From Eubacteriales bacterium (GTDB lineage Bacteria; Bacillota; Clostridia; Lachnospirales; Lachnospiraceae): 47,247 nt of DNA. Position numbers and translations under genes: made by a program. The notes below the pieces were generated by a model, which was not told the origin of the DNA, searched no databases, and was given only the letters and a program-made list of their open reading frames with translations. Shown here piece after piece: positions 1 to 7,042 of this stretch. The number at the start of each line of letters is the position of its first letter. Positions within the stretch are counted from its first letter, which is position 1. The stretch spans positions 1-47,247 of the forward strand of contig JAUNGJ010000019.1 of the NCBI GenBank assembly GCA_030524585.1, read 5' to 3'.

Positions 1-1
1 G

Positions 2-844
2 CGAATTTTGGGGAAAAATCAAACATTGTCTTGTACTAATAAGCTAACCCCATTTGGAGCTGACAAGACAATGACCGCAGTTCTTTCTGGTGAAGCGGAT
101 ATTGGGTTCATGGGGTCTGAGGCGTCTATCTATACCTATAATGAAGGTGCAAATGATTATGTGGTCAATTTTGCTCAGCTTACCCAGCGTGCCGGGAATT
201 TCCTTGTGGCAAGAGAGAAAATGGACTCTTTTAAGTGGGAGGATTTAAGGGGTAAAGATGTTCTTGGCGGAAGAAAAGGCGGTATGCCAGAGATGGTATT
301 TGAGTATATTCTTCGTCAGAACGGCATTGATCCTTCGGAAGTAAATATTGACCAGAGCATTGATTTTGGCTCTACAGCGGCTGCATTTTCCGGTGGTCAG
401 GGAGAATTTACCGTTGAATTTGAGCCGGGAGCGACCAGCCTTGAATCCGAAGGAAAGGGATATGTTGTCGCTTCTCTCGGAACTGACAGCGGGTACGTGC
501 CATATACGGCATTTTCTGCAAAGAAAAGCTATATTGATGCGAATCCAGAAGTGATTCAGGGCTTTGTAAATGCTTTGCAGAAAGGGATGGATTTCGTGCA
601 GGGCAATACGCCGGCTGAGATTGCAAAGGTCATTGAACCACAGTTTAAAGAGACAGATATTGATACAATTACTACCATTGTGACCCGCTACTATGAACAG
701 GATACCTGGAAAGAGAATCTGATTTTTGAGGAAGCGAGCTTTGACCTTTTGCAGGATATTCTGGATGATGCAGGTGAGCTTAGCGAGCGGGCGCCTTATG
801 AAGATCTGGTAACAACAGAATTTGCGGAAAAAGCGGTCCAGTAA
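2..844 (+). CDS. ABC transporter substrate-binding protein, NMT1/SsuA-like (5' partial)
   Basis: The 5' end lies outside the window; the TTG near base 8 is not a credible start. The visible part (about 278 codons) is the periplasmic-binding fold of the NMT1/THI5/SsuA family, extracellular lipoproteins that deliver thiamine precursors, sulfonates, nitrate or similar small molecules to an ABC importer. Family-like segments are GADKTMTAVLSGEADIGFMG near the start and GGRKGGMPEMVFEY further on, followed by the second lobe. The first 15 or so codons before FGADKTM do not resemble the family, so an upstream frameshift or divergence is possible. Permease and ATPase genes, if present, lie upstream. 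The substrate cannot be read from sequence. Family assignment is fairly secure. Confidence 0.8.
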   Translation, partial: RILGKNQTLSCTNKLTPFGADKTMTAVLSGEADIGFMGSEASIYTYNEGANDYVVNFAQLTQRAGNFLVAREKMDSFKWEDLRGKDVLGGRKGGMPEMVFEYILRQNGIDPSEVNIDQSIDFGSTAAAFSGGQGEFTVEFEPGATSLESEGKGYVVASLGTDSGYVPYTAFSAKKSYIDANPEVIQGFVNALQKGMDFVQGNTPAEIAKVIEPQFKETDIDTITTIVTRYYEQDTWKENLIFEEASFDLLQDILDDAGELSERAPYEDLVTTEFAEKAVQ

Positions 845-856
845 GACTCCTTTTCA

Positions 857-886
857 TTGACGCACGAGAAGCCCTTGATTTATAAT
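857..886 (+). promoter_or_regulatory. Sigma-A type promoter for the 89-aa gene
   Basis: TTGACG (857-862), an 18-base spacer and TATAAT (881-886) lie 38 bases before the start codon at 924. The match to consensus is close, and it separates this small gene from the solute-binding gene upstream. Confidence 0.6.
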
Positions 887-923
887 AACTATATGGGAAG
901 AAGAGCGGAAGGAGGAATGCGTT

Positions 924-1193
924 ATGTTATATCCATTCATTAAGTTACATGATAACACAGAGATCAATCATTCCGAAATGCACGATGATAAGACGGTAGA
1001 CGTTGTTGTCGAGAAAAAAGATAAAAAGAGAGGTATCTTTAGCCGGGCAATGTGTAAACTGCCGGATTATAAATGGGGAAATGTAGTCGGTTTTAATGAC
1101 AAAGAATTGGAACGGTTTCAAAAACTTGTAGAGGCTAATTCCAAGCTGATTATGGAATATTCCAAAAAAGGCGGAATGATGAATAATAAATAG
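924..1193 (+). CDS. Hypothetical 89-aa protein
   Basis: Function not recognised. The ATG at 924 follows an AAGGAGG-type ribosome binding site at about 909-915 and its own promoter. The protein is short, hydrophilic and lysine-rich with no membrane segment. A basic patch (KKDKKRG) sits near residue 32, and the C-terminal third (KELERFQKLVEANSKLIMEY) looks helical. It is cytoplasmic by appearance. The strong translation signals support a real gene; homology was not recognised. Confidence 0.65.
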   Translation: MLYPFIKLHDNTEINHSEMHDDKTVDVVVEKKDKKRGIFSRAMCKLPDYKWGNVVGFNDKELERFQKLVEANSKLIMEYSKKGGMMNNK

Positions 1194-1199
1194 TGGGAA

Positions 1200-1236
1200 A
1201 TCGGCAGTTTGCTATGTGTATAGTATAACTGCCGAT
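1200..1236 (+). other. Hairpin after the 89-aa gene
   Basis: ATCGGCAGTT (1200-1209) and AACTGCCGAT (1227-1236) form a perfect 10-bp stem with a 17-base loop just after the stop codon. No T-run follows, so it is not a canonical intrinsic terminator; it may protect the 3' end or act as a weak terminator. Confidence 0.4.
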
Positions 1237-1297
1237 TCATTGACAGTATATGATTGCCTGACTATTCTACAGCATAATAGTCAATTTATTATGGTCC

Positions 1298-1325
1298 TTG
1301 CATTTATTTTTGAAAGTGATATAAT
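1298..1325 (+). promoter_or_regulatory. Promoter of tRNA-Gly
   Basis: TTGCAT (1298-1303), a 16-base spacer and TATAAT (1320-1325) lie 8 bases upstream of the tRNA 5' end, the expected geometry for a short pre-tRNA leader. Confidence 0.65.
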
Positions 1326-1333
1326 AGGCATAT

Positions 1334-1404
1334 GCAGATATGGTTCATCGGTAGAACGCTGGCTTCCCAAGCCGGAGAGGCGGGTTCGACTCCCGTTATC
1401 TGCT
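1334..1404 (+). tRNA. tRNA-Gly (anticodon CCC)
   Basis: A 71-nt cloverleaf can be folded by eye. The acceptor stem GCAGATA (1334-1340) pairs with TATCTGC (1397-1403). The D arm is GTTC-ATCGGTA-GAAC. The anticodon stem CTGGC/GCCGG encloses TTCCCAA with anticodon CCC. The T arm has a CGGG/CCCG core around TTCGACT, and the discriminator is T. CCA is not encoded. A T-run (1405-1409) follows directly and may end transcription. It reads GGG codons. Confidence 0.95.
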
Positions 1405-1491
1405 TTTTTGTTTGCCGTCATTGATTGGCCGGACTTTTTACATACTTTGTAATATATCCGCACACACTACTCTGGAAAGGAGTGTATGCAG

Positions 1492-1671
1492 ATGAAGAAA
1501 AACACAAGGGATTATACCCAGACGAAGGATGCCTATGAAGGGCAGCGTGAATCTGCAGTTTACAGGGATTCTTCCCTTTCACCGGCGAAGAAATCAGCTG
1601 AGAACATTTACGATGATGACAATATCCCTGATGTTGATTTACCCAAAACCACCGAAAGAATATCGGACTAG
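1492..1671 (+). CDS. Hypothetical 59-aa acidic small protein
   Basis: Not recognised. The AGGAG at 1478-1482 sits 9 bases before the ATG at 1492, better spacing than to the in-frame ATG at 1486. The product is hydrophilic and low in hydrophobics, with an acidic cluster (YDDDNIPDVDLP) near the C-terminus and no membrane segment; it is probably disordered. It is followed by a good terminator. Such small, charged proteins are common in spore-forming Clostridia, but no role can be assigned. Confidence 0.55.
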   Translation: MKKNTRDYTQTKDAYEGQRESAVYRDSSLSPAKKSAENIYDDDNIPDVDLPKTTERISD

Positions 1672-1697
1672 CTGGTTTGATATGGAGATTCTGAAGG

Positions 1698-1721
1698 AGC
1701 AGCCTTTATGGCTGCTTTTTT
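1698..1721 (+). terminator. Intrinsic terminator after the 59-aa gene
   Basis: AGCAGCC (1698-1704), a 5-base loop, GGCTGCT (1710-1716), then a run of six T including the last stem base. Canonical intrinsic terminator. Confidence 0.8.
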
Positions 1722-1806
1722 GCTGCCTTAGTATGTGGAAAGATGCGATGGAATACGTTTTCACATGTCATTTTGTAAAATAATAAAAGCAAAAAGTAAA
1801 ATATAT

Positions 1807-1835
1807 TTGACAAAATGTAATTTGAATGGTAATAT
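1807..1835 (+). promoter_or_regulatory. Strong promoter for the membrane protein/XRE pair
   Basis: TTGACA (1807-1812), 17-base spacer, TAATAT (1830-1835), 44 bases before the ATG at 1880. Perfect -35 and near-perfect -10 in an AT-rich context. The downstream XRE protein may repress it. Confidence 0.75.
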
Positions 1836-1879
1836 GTAACTATCAAAAAGGGATGCAGCAAAGATAGGAGGATGAAGAA

Positions 1880-2407
1880 ATGAGTGCATATATGTTGGGA
1901 GTTATTATAGGAATTTCGATAGGAGTAATTTTGGTTATTTTCCTTTTAAGGTGGACGAAAAAGGACGGAAGAATGCGCTGCAAGTGGGATGAAAGACAGT
2001 TGCTGATTCGGGGCAATGGGTATAAATATTCATTCTTTACCGTTATCATTCTGTTATATTTGTATGCCATGATTGGCAGCGAAATCAAAGGATTCCCAAT
2101 GGATTCTCAGGCGGCATGCATTTTGATTATTCTTGTCGGTGCAGTGATAAATATTGTATACTGTATCTGGAACGGAGCATACTTTTCACTGAATGAGAAT
2201 AGAAAACGTGTGCTGATGGTGTTTGCTCTTCTCGGTGCGGTTAATCTGCTGATTGGGATCAGACATCTTGTGCGAGGAGATGCATTTACGGGTGGGGTAC
2301 TGAATGGATTGAATGCGAATCTGTTCTGTGGAATACTTTTTGTGATTATTTTCGTGACACTTTTTCTTAGAATGCTGATTCCGGAGAAGGATTATGATGA
2401 AGAATAG
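1880..2407 (+). CDS. Multi-pass membrane protein, partner of XRE regulator
   Basis: A 175-aa membrane protein with about five hydrophobic segments (roughly residues 5-24, 50-68, 80-105, 112-128 and 143-165). A cytoplasmic basic stretch with CKWDERQLLIRG follows the first segment. The start has a strong AGGAGG 9 bases upstream. It is followed after 15 bases by a small XRE repressor, an arrangement common in Firmicutes where a short membrane protein is co-transcribed with a Cro/CI-like regulator (DUF3796/DUF2178-like pairs). Family not firmly recognised; function unknown. Confidence 0.7.
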   Translation: MSAYMLGVIIGISIGVILVIFLLRWTKKDGRMRCKWDERQLLIRGNGYKYSFFTVIILLYLYAMIGSEIKGFPMDSQAACILIILVGAVINIVYCIWNGAYFSLNENRKRVLMVFALLGAVNLLIGIRHLVRGDAFTGGVLNGLNANLFCGILFVIIFVTLFLRMLIPEKDYDEE

Positions 2408-2422
2408 ATGGGGAATATAGAT

Positions 2423-2623
2423 ATGAAGAATCTTAGATTGAAGTCTGCCAGAGCTGCCCTTGATATGTCTCAACAGCAGCTGGCAGATCGGGTGGGAGTA
2501 TCCAGGCAGACCATGAATGCTATAGAAAAAGGGGACTATAATCCGACAATTAAGTTGTGCATTGCGATCTGTAAGGTACTTGGCAGGACCTTAGATGAAC
2601 TTTTCTGGGAGGAAGATCAGTGA
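2423..2623 (+). CDS. XRE-family (Cro/CI-like) transcriptional regulator
   Basis: A 66-aa single-domain helix-turn-helix protein of the HTH_3 type. The HTH core is MSQQQLADRVGVSRQTMNAI and the C-terminus (ICKVLGRTLDELFWEE) is typical of YgzD-like one-domain regulators. ATG 2423 is preferred over the in-frame ATG at 2408 because GGGGA lies at the right distance and family members begin MKNLRLKxAR. It is co-transcribed with the preceding membrane protein and probably autoregulates the promoter at 1807. It converges with the minus-strand gene at 2617, overlapping tail to tail by 7 bases. Confidence 0.85.
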   Translation: MKNLRLKSARAALDMSQQQLADRVGVSRQTMNAIEKGDYNPTIKLCIAICKVLGRTLDELFWEEDQ

Positions 2624-2865
2624 TCGGCTTTTGTATTCGGAATTTTTGGCGGCTGGAATTTATACAAAGCATTGTAGGATTCTAATTCCTCCTCATTTTG
2701 GGGAGCAGAGGGGATTAGGCCGGTACAATCCTGAGTAGAAGCGGCATTTGACAGATAATCATAAGAATCAATGATTTTTTGGTTATTGACAGATGCCGCC
2801 CTTTTGTTTTGAAGAGACTTGTCTGTGTTTTCTTTTTGTATGATTTCATTTTCTCCTGTTATCAT
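2617..2865 (-). CDS. Hypothetical 82-aa protein, conserved-looking clostridial family
   Basis: Minus-strand gene with a near-perfect AAGGAGGT ribosome binding site 6 bases before its ATG (2865), which argues strongly for translation. The N-terminal half is polar (Asn/Lys/Gln-rich). The C-terminal half holds a compact patch, TQDCTGLIPSAPQNEEELES, followed by an aromatic/proline tail (YKFQPPKIPN). That arrangement resembles short uncharacterised proteins I associate with spore-forming Clostridia, but I cannot name a family. There is one cysteine and no membrane segment. Confidence 0.65.
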   Translation of the reverse strand: MITGENEIIQKENTDKSLQNKRAASVNNQKIIDSYDYLSNAASTQDCTGLIPSAPQNEEELESYNALYKFQPPKIPNTKADH

Positions 2866-3032
2866 AGATACCTCCTTAAATAATACGGTTTACAGTTGAA
2901 ATTTTTTGATATGAAATATCCTTATTTAGGATGTGTGGAAATAAATGGTTTTATACTGCCAATTCATGTTATACTGGCTATATGGCAGATAATTGCGTAT
3001 ATAGCATAGTAGAAGAAAGAAGGACAAAGCAG

Positions 3033-3752
3033 ATGAAAGTAGCAGTTGATACACATACACATACGATTGCCAGCGGTCACGCTTATAATACGATTCGGGA
3101 AATGGCACTTATGGCTTCACAAATGGGATTGGAGGCTTTGGCCATTACGGATCACGGTCCGATGATGCCGGGAGGGCCGCATGATTTTTATTTTCATAAT
3201 ATAAGGGTACTTCCGAGGGAGTACTATGGAATCCCGGTTCTCTTTGGTGCAGAGCTTAATATTATGGATGAGAAGGGGAGGGTAGATTTGCCGGAACGAA
3301 TCATAGAACGTCTGGATATTACAGTTGCGAGTCTGCACTCTCAATGTTACGGTGAGAGCAAAGGCTTTGAAAAAAATACGGAGGCATATTTGAAAATTAT
3401 GCAGCGGATGGATGTGGATATTATTGGACATCCGGATGACGGATATTTTGAGGCTGATTATGAGGCTCTTGTGGATATGGCAAAGAAGACAGGGACGCTT
3501 CTTGAGGTGAATAATTCGTCGCTGACACCGGGCGGATCTCGAAGAAATACATATGAAAATGATCTTCAGATGCTGAAGCTGTGTAAGAAAACGGGTACGA
3601 TGATTGTTCTTGGAAGTGATGCACACGTAGATATTGACATTGCGAATACAAAGTATTCTTCTAAAGTACTTAGAGATACGGAATTTCCGGAAGAATTGAT
3701 AGCAAACACTTCTTATAGCAAACTGATTTCATCGATGAAGCGCAGCAGATAG
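3033..3752 (+). CDS. PHP-domain phosphatase, YcdX-like
   Basis: A 239-aa PHP-fold metal-dependent phosphatase resembling E. coli YcdX. Metal-binding motifs appear in order: DTHTHT at the N-terminus, TDHG near residue 41, AELN, a histidine in ASLHSQ, GHPDDG, and GSDAHVD near the C-terminus. These supply the His/Asp/Glu ligands of the trinuclear site. Members hydrolyse phosphate esters in the cytoplasm; the physiological substrate is usually unknown. ATG 3033 is chosen because family proteins begin a few residues before DTHTHT and the upstream in-frame extension is not family-like. The ribosome binding site is weak. Confidence 0.88.
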   Translation: MKVAVDTHTHTIASGHAYNTIREMALMASQMGLEALAITDHGPMMPGGPHDFYFHNIRVLPREYYGIPVLFGAELNIMDEKGRVDLPERIIERLDITVASLHSQCYGESKGFEKNTEAYLKIMQRMDVDIIGHPDDGYFEADYEALVDMAKKTGTLLEVNNSSLTPGGSRRNTYENDLQMLKLCKKTGTMIVLGSDAHVDIDIANTKYSSKVLRDTEFPEELIANTSYSKLISSMKRSR

Positions 3753-3847
3753 GATAAATGGAAATTTTTGCGGGTTACCTATGGACTTTATGAATTTAGT
3801 GTGCTAAAATGTACAAGTGATGAATTCTGTTGCGGAGGAGACATATT

Positions 3848-4147
3848 ATGAGTAAAAAAATCAGAACAGAAGCAGTTGACTATCTCTTTAAGGCCATATT
3901 AAGTTTACAGGACAAAGAAGAGTGTTATACGTTTTTTGAAGATATATGTACGATTAATGAATTGCTTTCGTTGTCGCAGAGATTTGAGGTGGCGAAGATG
4001 CTGAGACAGCAGAAGACGTATCTCGAGATTGCGGACAAGACAGGAGCTTCTACAGCGACCATAAGCAGAGTAAACAGGTCTCTGAATTATGGTAATGATG
4101 GATACGATATGGTATTTGAACGAATTAACGGAGGAGACGGCGAATAG
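3848..4147 (+). CDS. YerC/YecD family TrpR-like DNA-binding protein
   Basis: A 99-aa protein of the TrpR-superfamily YerC/YecD group. It has an all-helical N-terminal half and a TrpR-type helix-turn-helix: LSQRFEVAKMLRQQKTYLEI followed by TGASTATISRVNRSLNYG. GGAGGAG lies 9 bases before the ATG at 3848. The residues lining the tryptophan pocket in true TrpR are not obviously kept, so a tryptophan link should not be assumed. It sits alone, without trp genes, and is followed by a hairpin overlapping the stop codon. Confidence 0.88.
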   Translation: MSKKIRTEAVDYLFKAILSLQDKEECYTFFEDICTINELLSLSQRFEVAKMLRQQKTYLEIADKTGASTATISRVNRSLNYGNDGYDMVFERINGGDGE

Positions 4148-4162
4148 TCGTCTCCTTATTTA
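4132..4162 (+). terminator. Possible terminator overlapping the yerC stop
   Basis: AGGAGACG (4132-4139) pairs with CGTCTCCT (4149-4156) around a 9-base loop that contains the stop codon; only a weak TATTTAG tract follows. Likely partial terminator, backed up by the stronger one at 4208. Confidence 0.45.
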
Positions 4163-4207
4163 GTTATCATGTACCTGGAGAGAGCAATCGGCGATGGGGT
4201 TTACAGG

Positions 4208-4241
4208 CGGAGTTAAGAAATTCTTTCTTAACTCCGTTTTT
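4208..4241 (+). terminator. Strong intrinsic terminator
   Basis: A 13-bp perfect stem, CGGAGTTAAGAAA (4208-4220) with TTTCTTAACTCCG (4224-4236), a 3-base loop and five T. Ends transcription from the yerC side before the first efflux cassette. Confidence 0.85.
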
Positions 4242-4306
4242 AGTTAGATATTTAATTAAATTTTGTTTAAAAATATTAGAAAAATCTAAAATTAGAGGGT
4301 AATATA

Positions 4307-4335
4307 TTGACTTGATTGGGAAAGACTACTAATAT
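4307..4335 (+). promoter_or_regulatory. Promoter of the first MarR-ABC-ABC cassette
   Basis: TTGACT (4307-4312), 17-base spacer, TAATAT (4330-4335). It drives the frameshifted marR at 4378 and, presumably, both ABC genes. Confidence 0.7.
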
Positions 4336-4340
4336 ATTCG

Positions 4341-4356
4341 TTAGTCATCTAACTAA
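4341..4356 (+). promoter_or_regulatory. Candidate MarR operator
   Basis: TTAGT-CATCTA-ACTAA (4341-4356) is a dyad 5 bases downstream of the -10 box, overlapping the expected start of transcription. A related TTAGTTAG half-site follows the terminator at about 4241. The position suits autorepression by the MarR product. Confidence 0.55.
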
Positions 4357-4377
4357 ATAAGGAGGTGCGCAACGAGG

Positions 4378-4877
4378 ATGGAAAAAATAGAAGATGTACC
4401 TTTTTTAATGATTCTGCAGCATTTGGGACACTTGATGAAATATCAGGCGGTTTCCAGGCTTGAAGAGTTTGAGTTAAAGCCGAGTCAGGCAGGAATTCTG
4501 TTTATTCTGAGCCATGAGAGGGTGCTGTCCCAGCGTGAGCTTGCTGAAAGGATCGGAGTAAAACCGCCGTCCATGACGGTTGCCCTTCAGAAGATGGAGA
4601 AGATGGGATATGTAATCAGAGAGAATGATAAGGATGATATGCGCATTATTCGGATTGCATTGACCGAAAAAGGGGAGCATTGTGTAGAGATGGTAAAGGG
4701 GCTTATCTGGCAGGCGGAAATGAGCTGCTTCGTGGATTTTCCCAGGAAGAGAGACTTCTGATGAAGCGTCTTTTGATACAAATGCAGTATAATCTCTTAA
4801 GCTCCAGGGATATGAAGAATATGGATATGCATGAATTGATAAGAAAGGAAAGACGGATATATGAGCAACTTATTTAA
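4378..4877 (+). pseudogene. MarR-family regulator with single-base frameshift
   Basis: Residues 1 to about 114 (ATG 4378, GGAGGTG upstream) are a normal MarR winged helix: LSQRELAERIGVKPPSMTVA as the recognition region, then the wing ENDKDDMRIIRIALTEKG. At 4718-4720 the coding frame runs into unrelated residues and stops at 4761. The expected C-terminal dimerisation helix (NELLRGFSQEERLLMKRLLI and onward) continues in another frame up to 4877. Inserting one A into the AAA run at 4718-4720 restores a protein of about 166 aa ending 17 bases inside the next gene. As written, the product lacks half of the dimer interface. It could be a sequencing error, a true null mutation or phase variation. 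Confidence 0.85.
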
Positions 4878-7041
4878 GTTTTTAAAGCCGCATGCAGGCG
4901 CGGTCCTGGCAGTTCTGTGTGTACTGATCGTGCAGGCATACTGTGATCTGTCGCTGCCGGGATATACCTCAGATATTGTAAATGTGGGAATCCAGCAAAG
5001 CGGTATTGATGAGCGTGTGCCCGAATGGATTGGGGAAGAGGATCTGGAAAAGCTGCTGTTATTTACTTTATCCGGAGACCGGAATACTGTCCGGGATGCA
5101 TATGAAGCGGATGACCGCATGAACTATGACTATGACGGCAGTGTATACCGTATAAAGGATGAGGTGCTGAAGGATGAAGAGCAGCTGGCTGAGCTTGCGG
5201 AAATACTTGGAAAACCCATGTTATTTGCAGCGGGAATGGATTCCGGCAGTGAGATGACTCAGGGGCTGGAGATGCAGATGCAGATACCCATGGAGGACGA
5301 ACAGCGGGATGCGATTCTTTCCCAGATGTATGATAAAATGACAGATTTGCCGGAGACGATGGTAGAGCAGGCGTCAGCCATCTACATTAAGCAGGCGTAC
5401 CAGAACATCGGGTTAGATACGGATGCCATGCAGAACAGATATATTTTGACAACCGGGGCAAAGATGCTTGCACTGGCGGCGCTGGGGATGTGCGCAAGTA
5501 TTCTGGTAGGACTAATGGCTTCCAGAGTCGCGGCCAGTGTGGGACGCGACTTGAGAGGAAATGTGTTCCGCAAGGTAGTTGGATTTTCGAACGGAGAGTT
5601 TGATAAATTCTCGACCGCTTCCCTGATTACCAGAAGTACCAATGATATTCAGCAGATTCAGATGCTGACGGTTATGATCCTGAGAATGGTGCTTTATGCA
5701 CCGATTCTGGCAGTGGGCGGCGTGTGGAAGGTGTTTAACACTAATGTGGATATGTCGTGGATCATTGCTTTGGCAGTTGTGCTGATCCTAATCGTTGTGA
5801 TCGTGCTGTTTGTTGTCGTAATGCCGAAGTTTAAGGTGGTACAGAGTCTGGTGGATCGTTTGAATCTGGTTTCCAGAGAGATTCTGACTGGTCTGCCGGT
5901 GATTCGGGCTTTCAGCACTGAGAAATATGAGGAAGAGCGCTTTGATACGGCAAATAAAGATCTGACGAAAGTAAATCTGTTTGTGAACCGGGCCATGACC
6001 TTTATGATGCCGTTAATGATGGTGATTATGAATTCCATTACCGTATTGATTGTATGGAGCGGTTCCCACAGTATTGACTCCGGAACCATGCAGGTGGGGG
6101 ATATGATGGCATTTATTACTTATACGATGCAGATTATCATGTCCTTCCTGATGATTTGCATGATCTCGGTTATGCTTCCAAGAGCGGCGGTATCTGCAAC
6201 CCGCGTGGATGAAGTATTAAAGAGTGAAACAGCGATAAAAGACCCGGAGGCGCCGAAACATCTTGCCGAGAATTTGGAGGGAGAAGTCCGGTTTGAACAG
6301 GTTTCCTTTCGGTATCCGGGGGCAGAAGAGGATGTACTGCATAACTTGAACTTCACGGCAAAACCGGGCCAGACAACGGCGATCATCGGCAGTACCGGAA
6401 GCGGTAAATCTACGCTGGTAAATCTGATTCCAAGATTTTATGATGTGACAGATGGAAGAATTACGGTTGACGGAGTGGATGTGCGGGATCTTACTCAGCA
6501 TGAGCTGAGAGATCAGCTCGGCTATGTGCCGCAGAAGGGGATTCTCTTTTCAGGGGATATTGCTTCCAATATTCTGTATGGAAATCCGGATGGCAGCGAG
6601 AGAGAGATGAAAGAGGCGGCAGAGATTGCCCAGGCTACGGAATTTATCCGGGAAAAGAAGCAGCAGTATCAGAGCCCGATTTCTCAGGGCGGCGCCAATG
6701 TATCCGGCGGGCAGAAGCAGCGTCTGTCGATCGCGAGAGCCATTGCGAAGCATCCGAAGATATATATTTTTGATGACAGCTTTTCCGCACTGGACTATAA
6801 GACTGACGTCAAGCTGAGAAATGCACTGAAGGAAAAGACGGCGGACAGTACGGTAATTATTGTGGCGCAGCGAATCAGTACGATTCTTCATGCCGAGCAG
6901 ATCATTGTGCTGGACGACGGTGAGATTGCAGGAATCGGTACGCACAGGGAGCTTTTGAAGAACTGTGATGCGTATTACCAGATTGCATCCTCCCAGTTAT
7001 CTGAGAAAGAACTGGAAGAGGATCTGAAGGAGGTGGGCTAA
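4861..7041 (+). CDS. Heterodimeric ABC multidrug exporter, degenerate-site half
   Basis: A 726-aa exporter half: transmembrane domain plus nucleotide-binding domain, LmrC/BmrC/TM287-like. The first membrane helix (about 12-35) is followed by an unusually long extracytoplasmic segment of about 160 residues, acidic and Met-rich, before the second helix near residue 200. The NBD has Walker A GSTGSGKST (about 510), signature SGGQKQR (about 615) and Walker B ending FDDS, so Asp639 replaces the catalytic Glu. That marks the degenerate-site partner of a heterodimer, completed by the next gene 1 base downstream. The start at 4861 overlaps the end of the restored marR frame. Probably exports drugs or toxic metabolites across the membrane. 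Confidence 0.92.
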   Translation: MSNLFKFLKPHAGAVLAVLCVLIVQAYCDLSLPGYTSDIVNVGIQQSGIDERVPEWIGEEDLEKLLLFTLSGDRNTVRDAYEADDRMNYDYDGSVYRIKDEVLKDEEQLAELAEILGKPMLFAAGMDSGSEMTQGLEMQMQIPMEDEQRDAILSQMYDKMTDLPETMVEQASAIYIKQAYQNIGLDTDAMQNRYILTTGAKMLALAALGMCASILVGLMASRVAASVGRDLRGNVFRKVVGFSNGEFDKFSTASLITRSTNDIQQIQMLTVMILRMVLYAPILAVGGVWKVFNTNVDMSWIIALAVVLILIVVIVLFVVVMPKFKVVQSLVDRLNLVSREILTGLPVIRAFSTEKYEEERFDTANKDLTKVNLFVNRAMTFMMPLMMVIMNSITVLIVWSGSHSIDSGTMQVGDMMAFITYTMQIIMSFLMICMISVMLPRAAVSATRVDEVLKSETAIKDPEAPKHLAENLEGEVRFEQVSFRYPGAEEDVLHNLNFTAKPGQTTAIIGSTGSGKSTLVNLIPRFYDVTDGRITVDGVDVRDLTQHELRDQLGYVPQKGILFSGDIASNILYGNPDGSEREMKEAAEIAQATEFIREKKQQYQSPISQGGANVSGGQKQRLSIARAIAKHPKIYIFDDSFSALDYKTDVKLRNALKEKTADSTVIIVAQRISTILHAEQIIVLDDGEIAGIGTHRELLKNCDAYYQIASSQLSEKELEEDLKEVG

Positions 7042-7042
7042 G

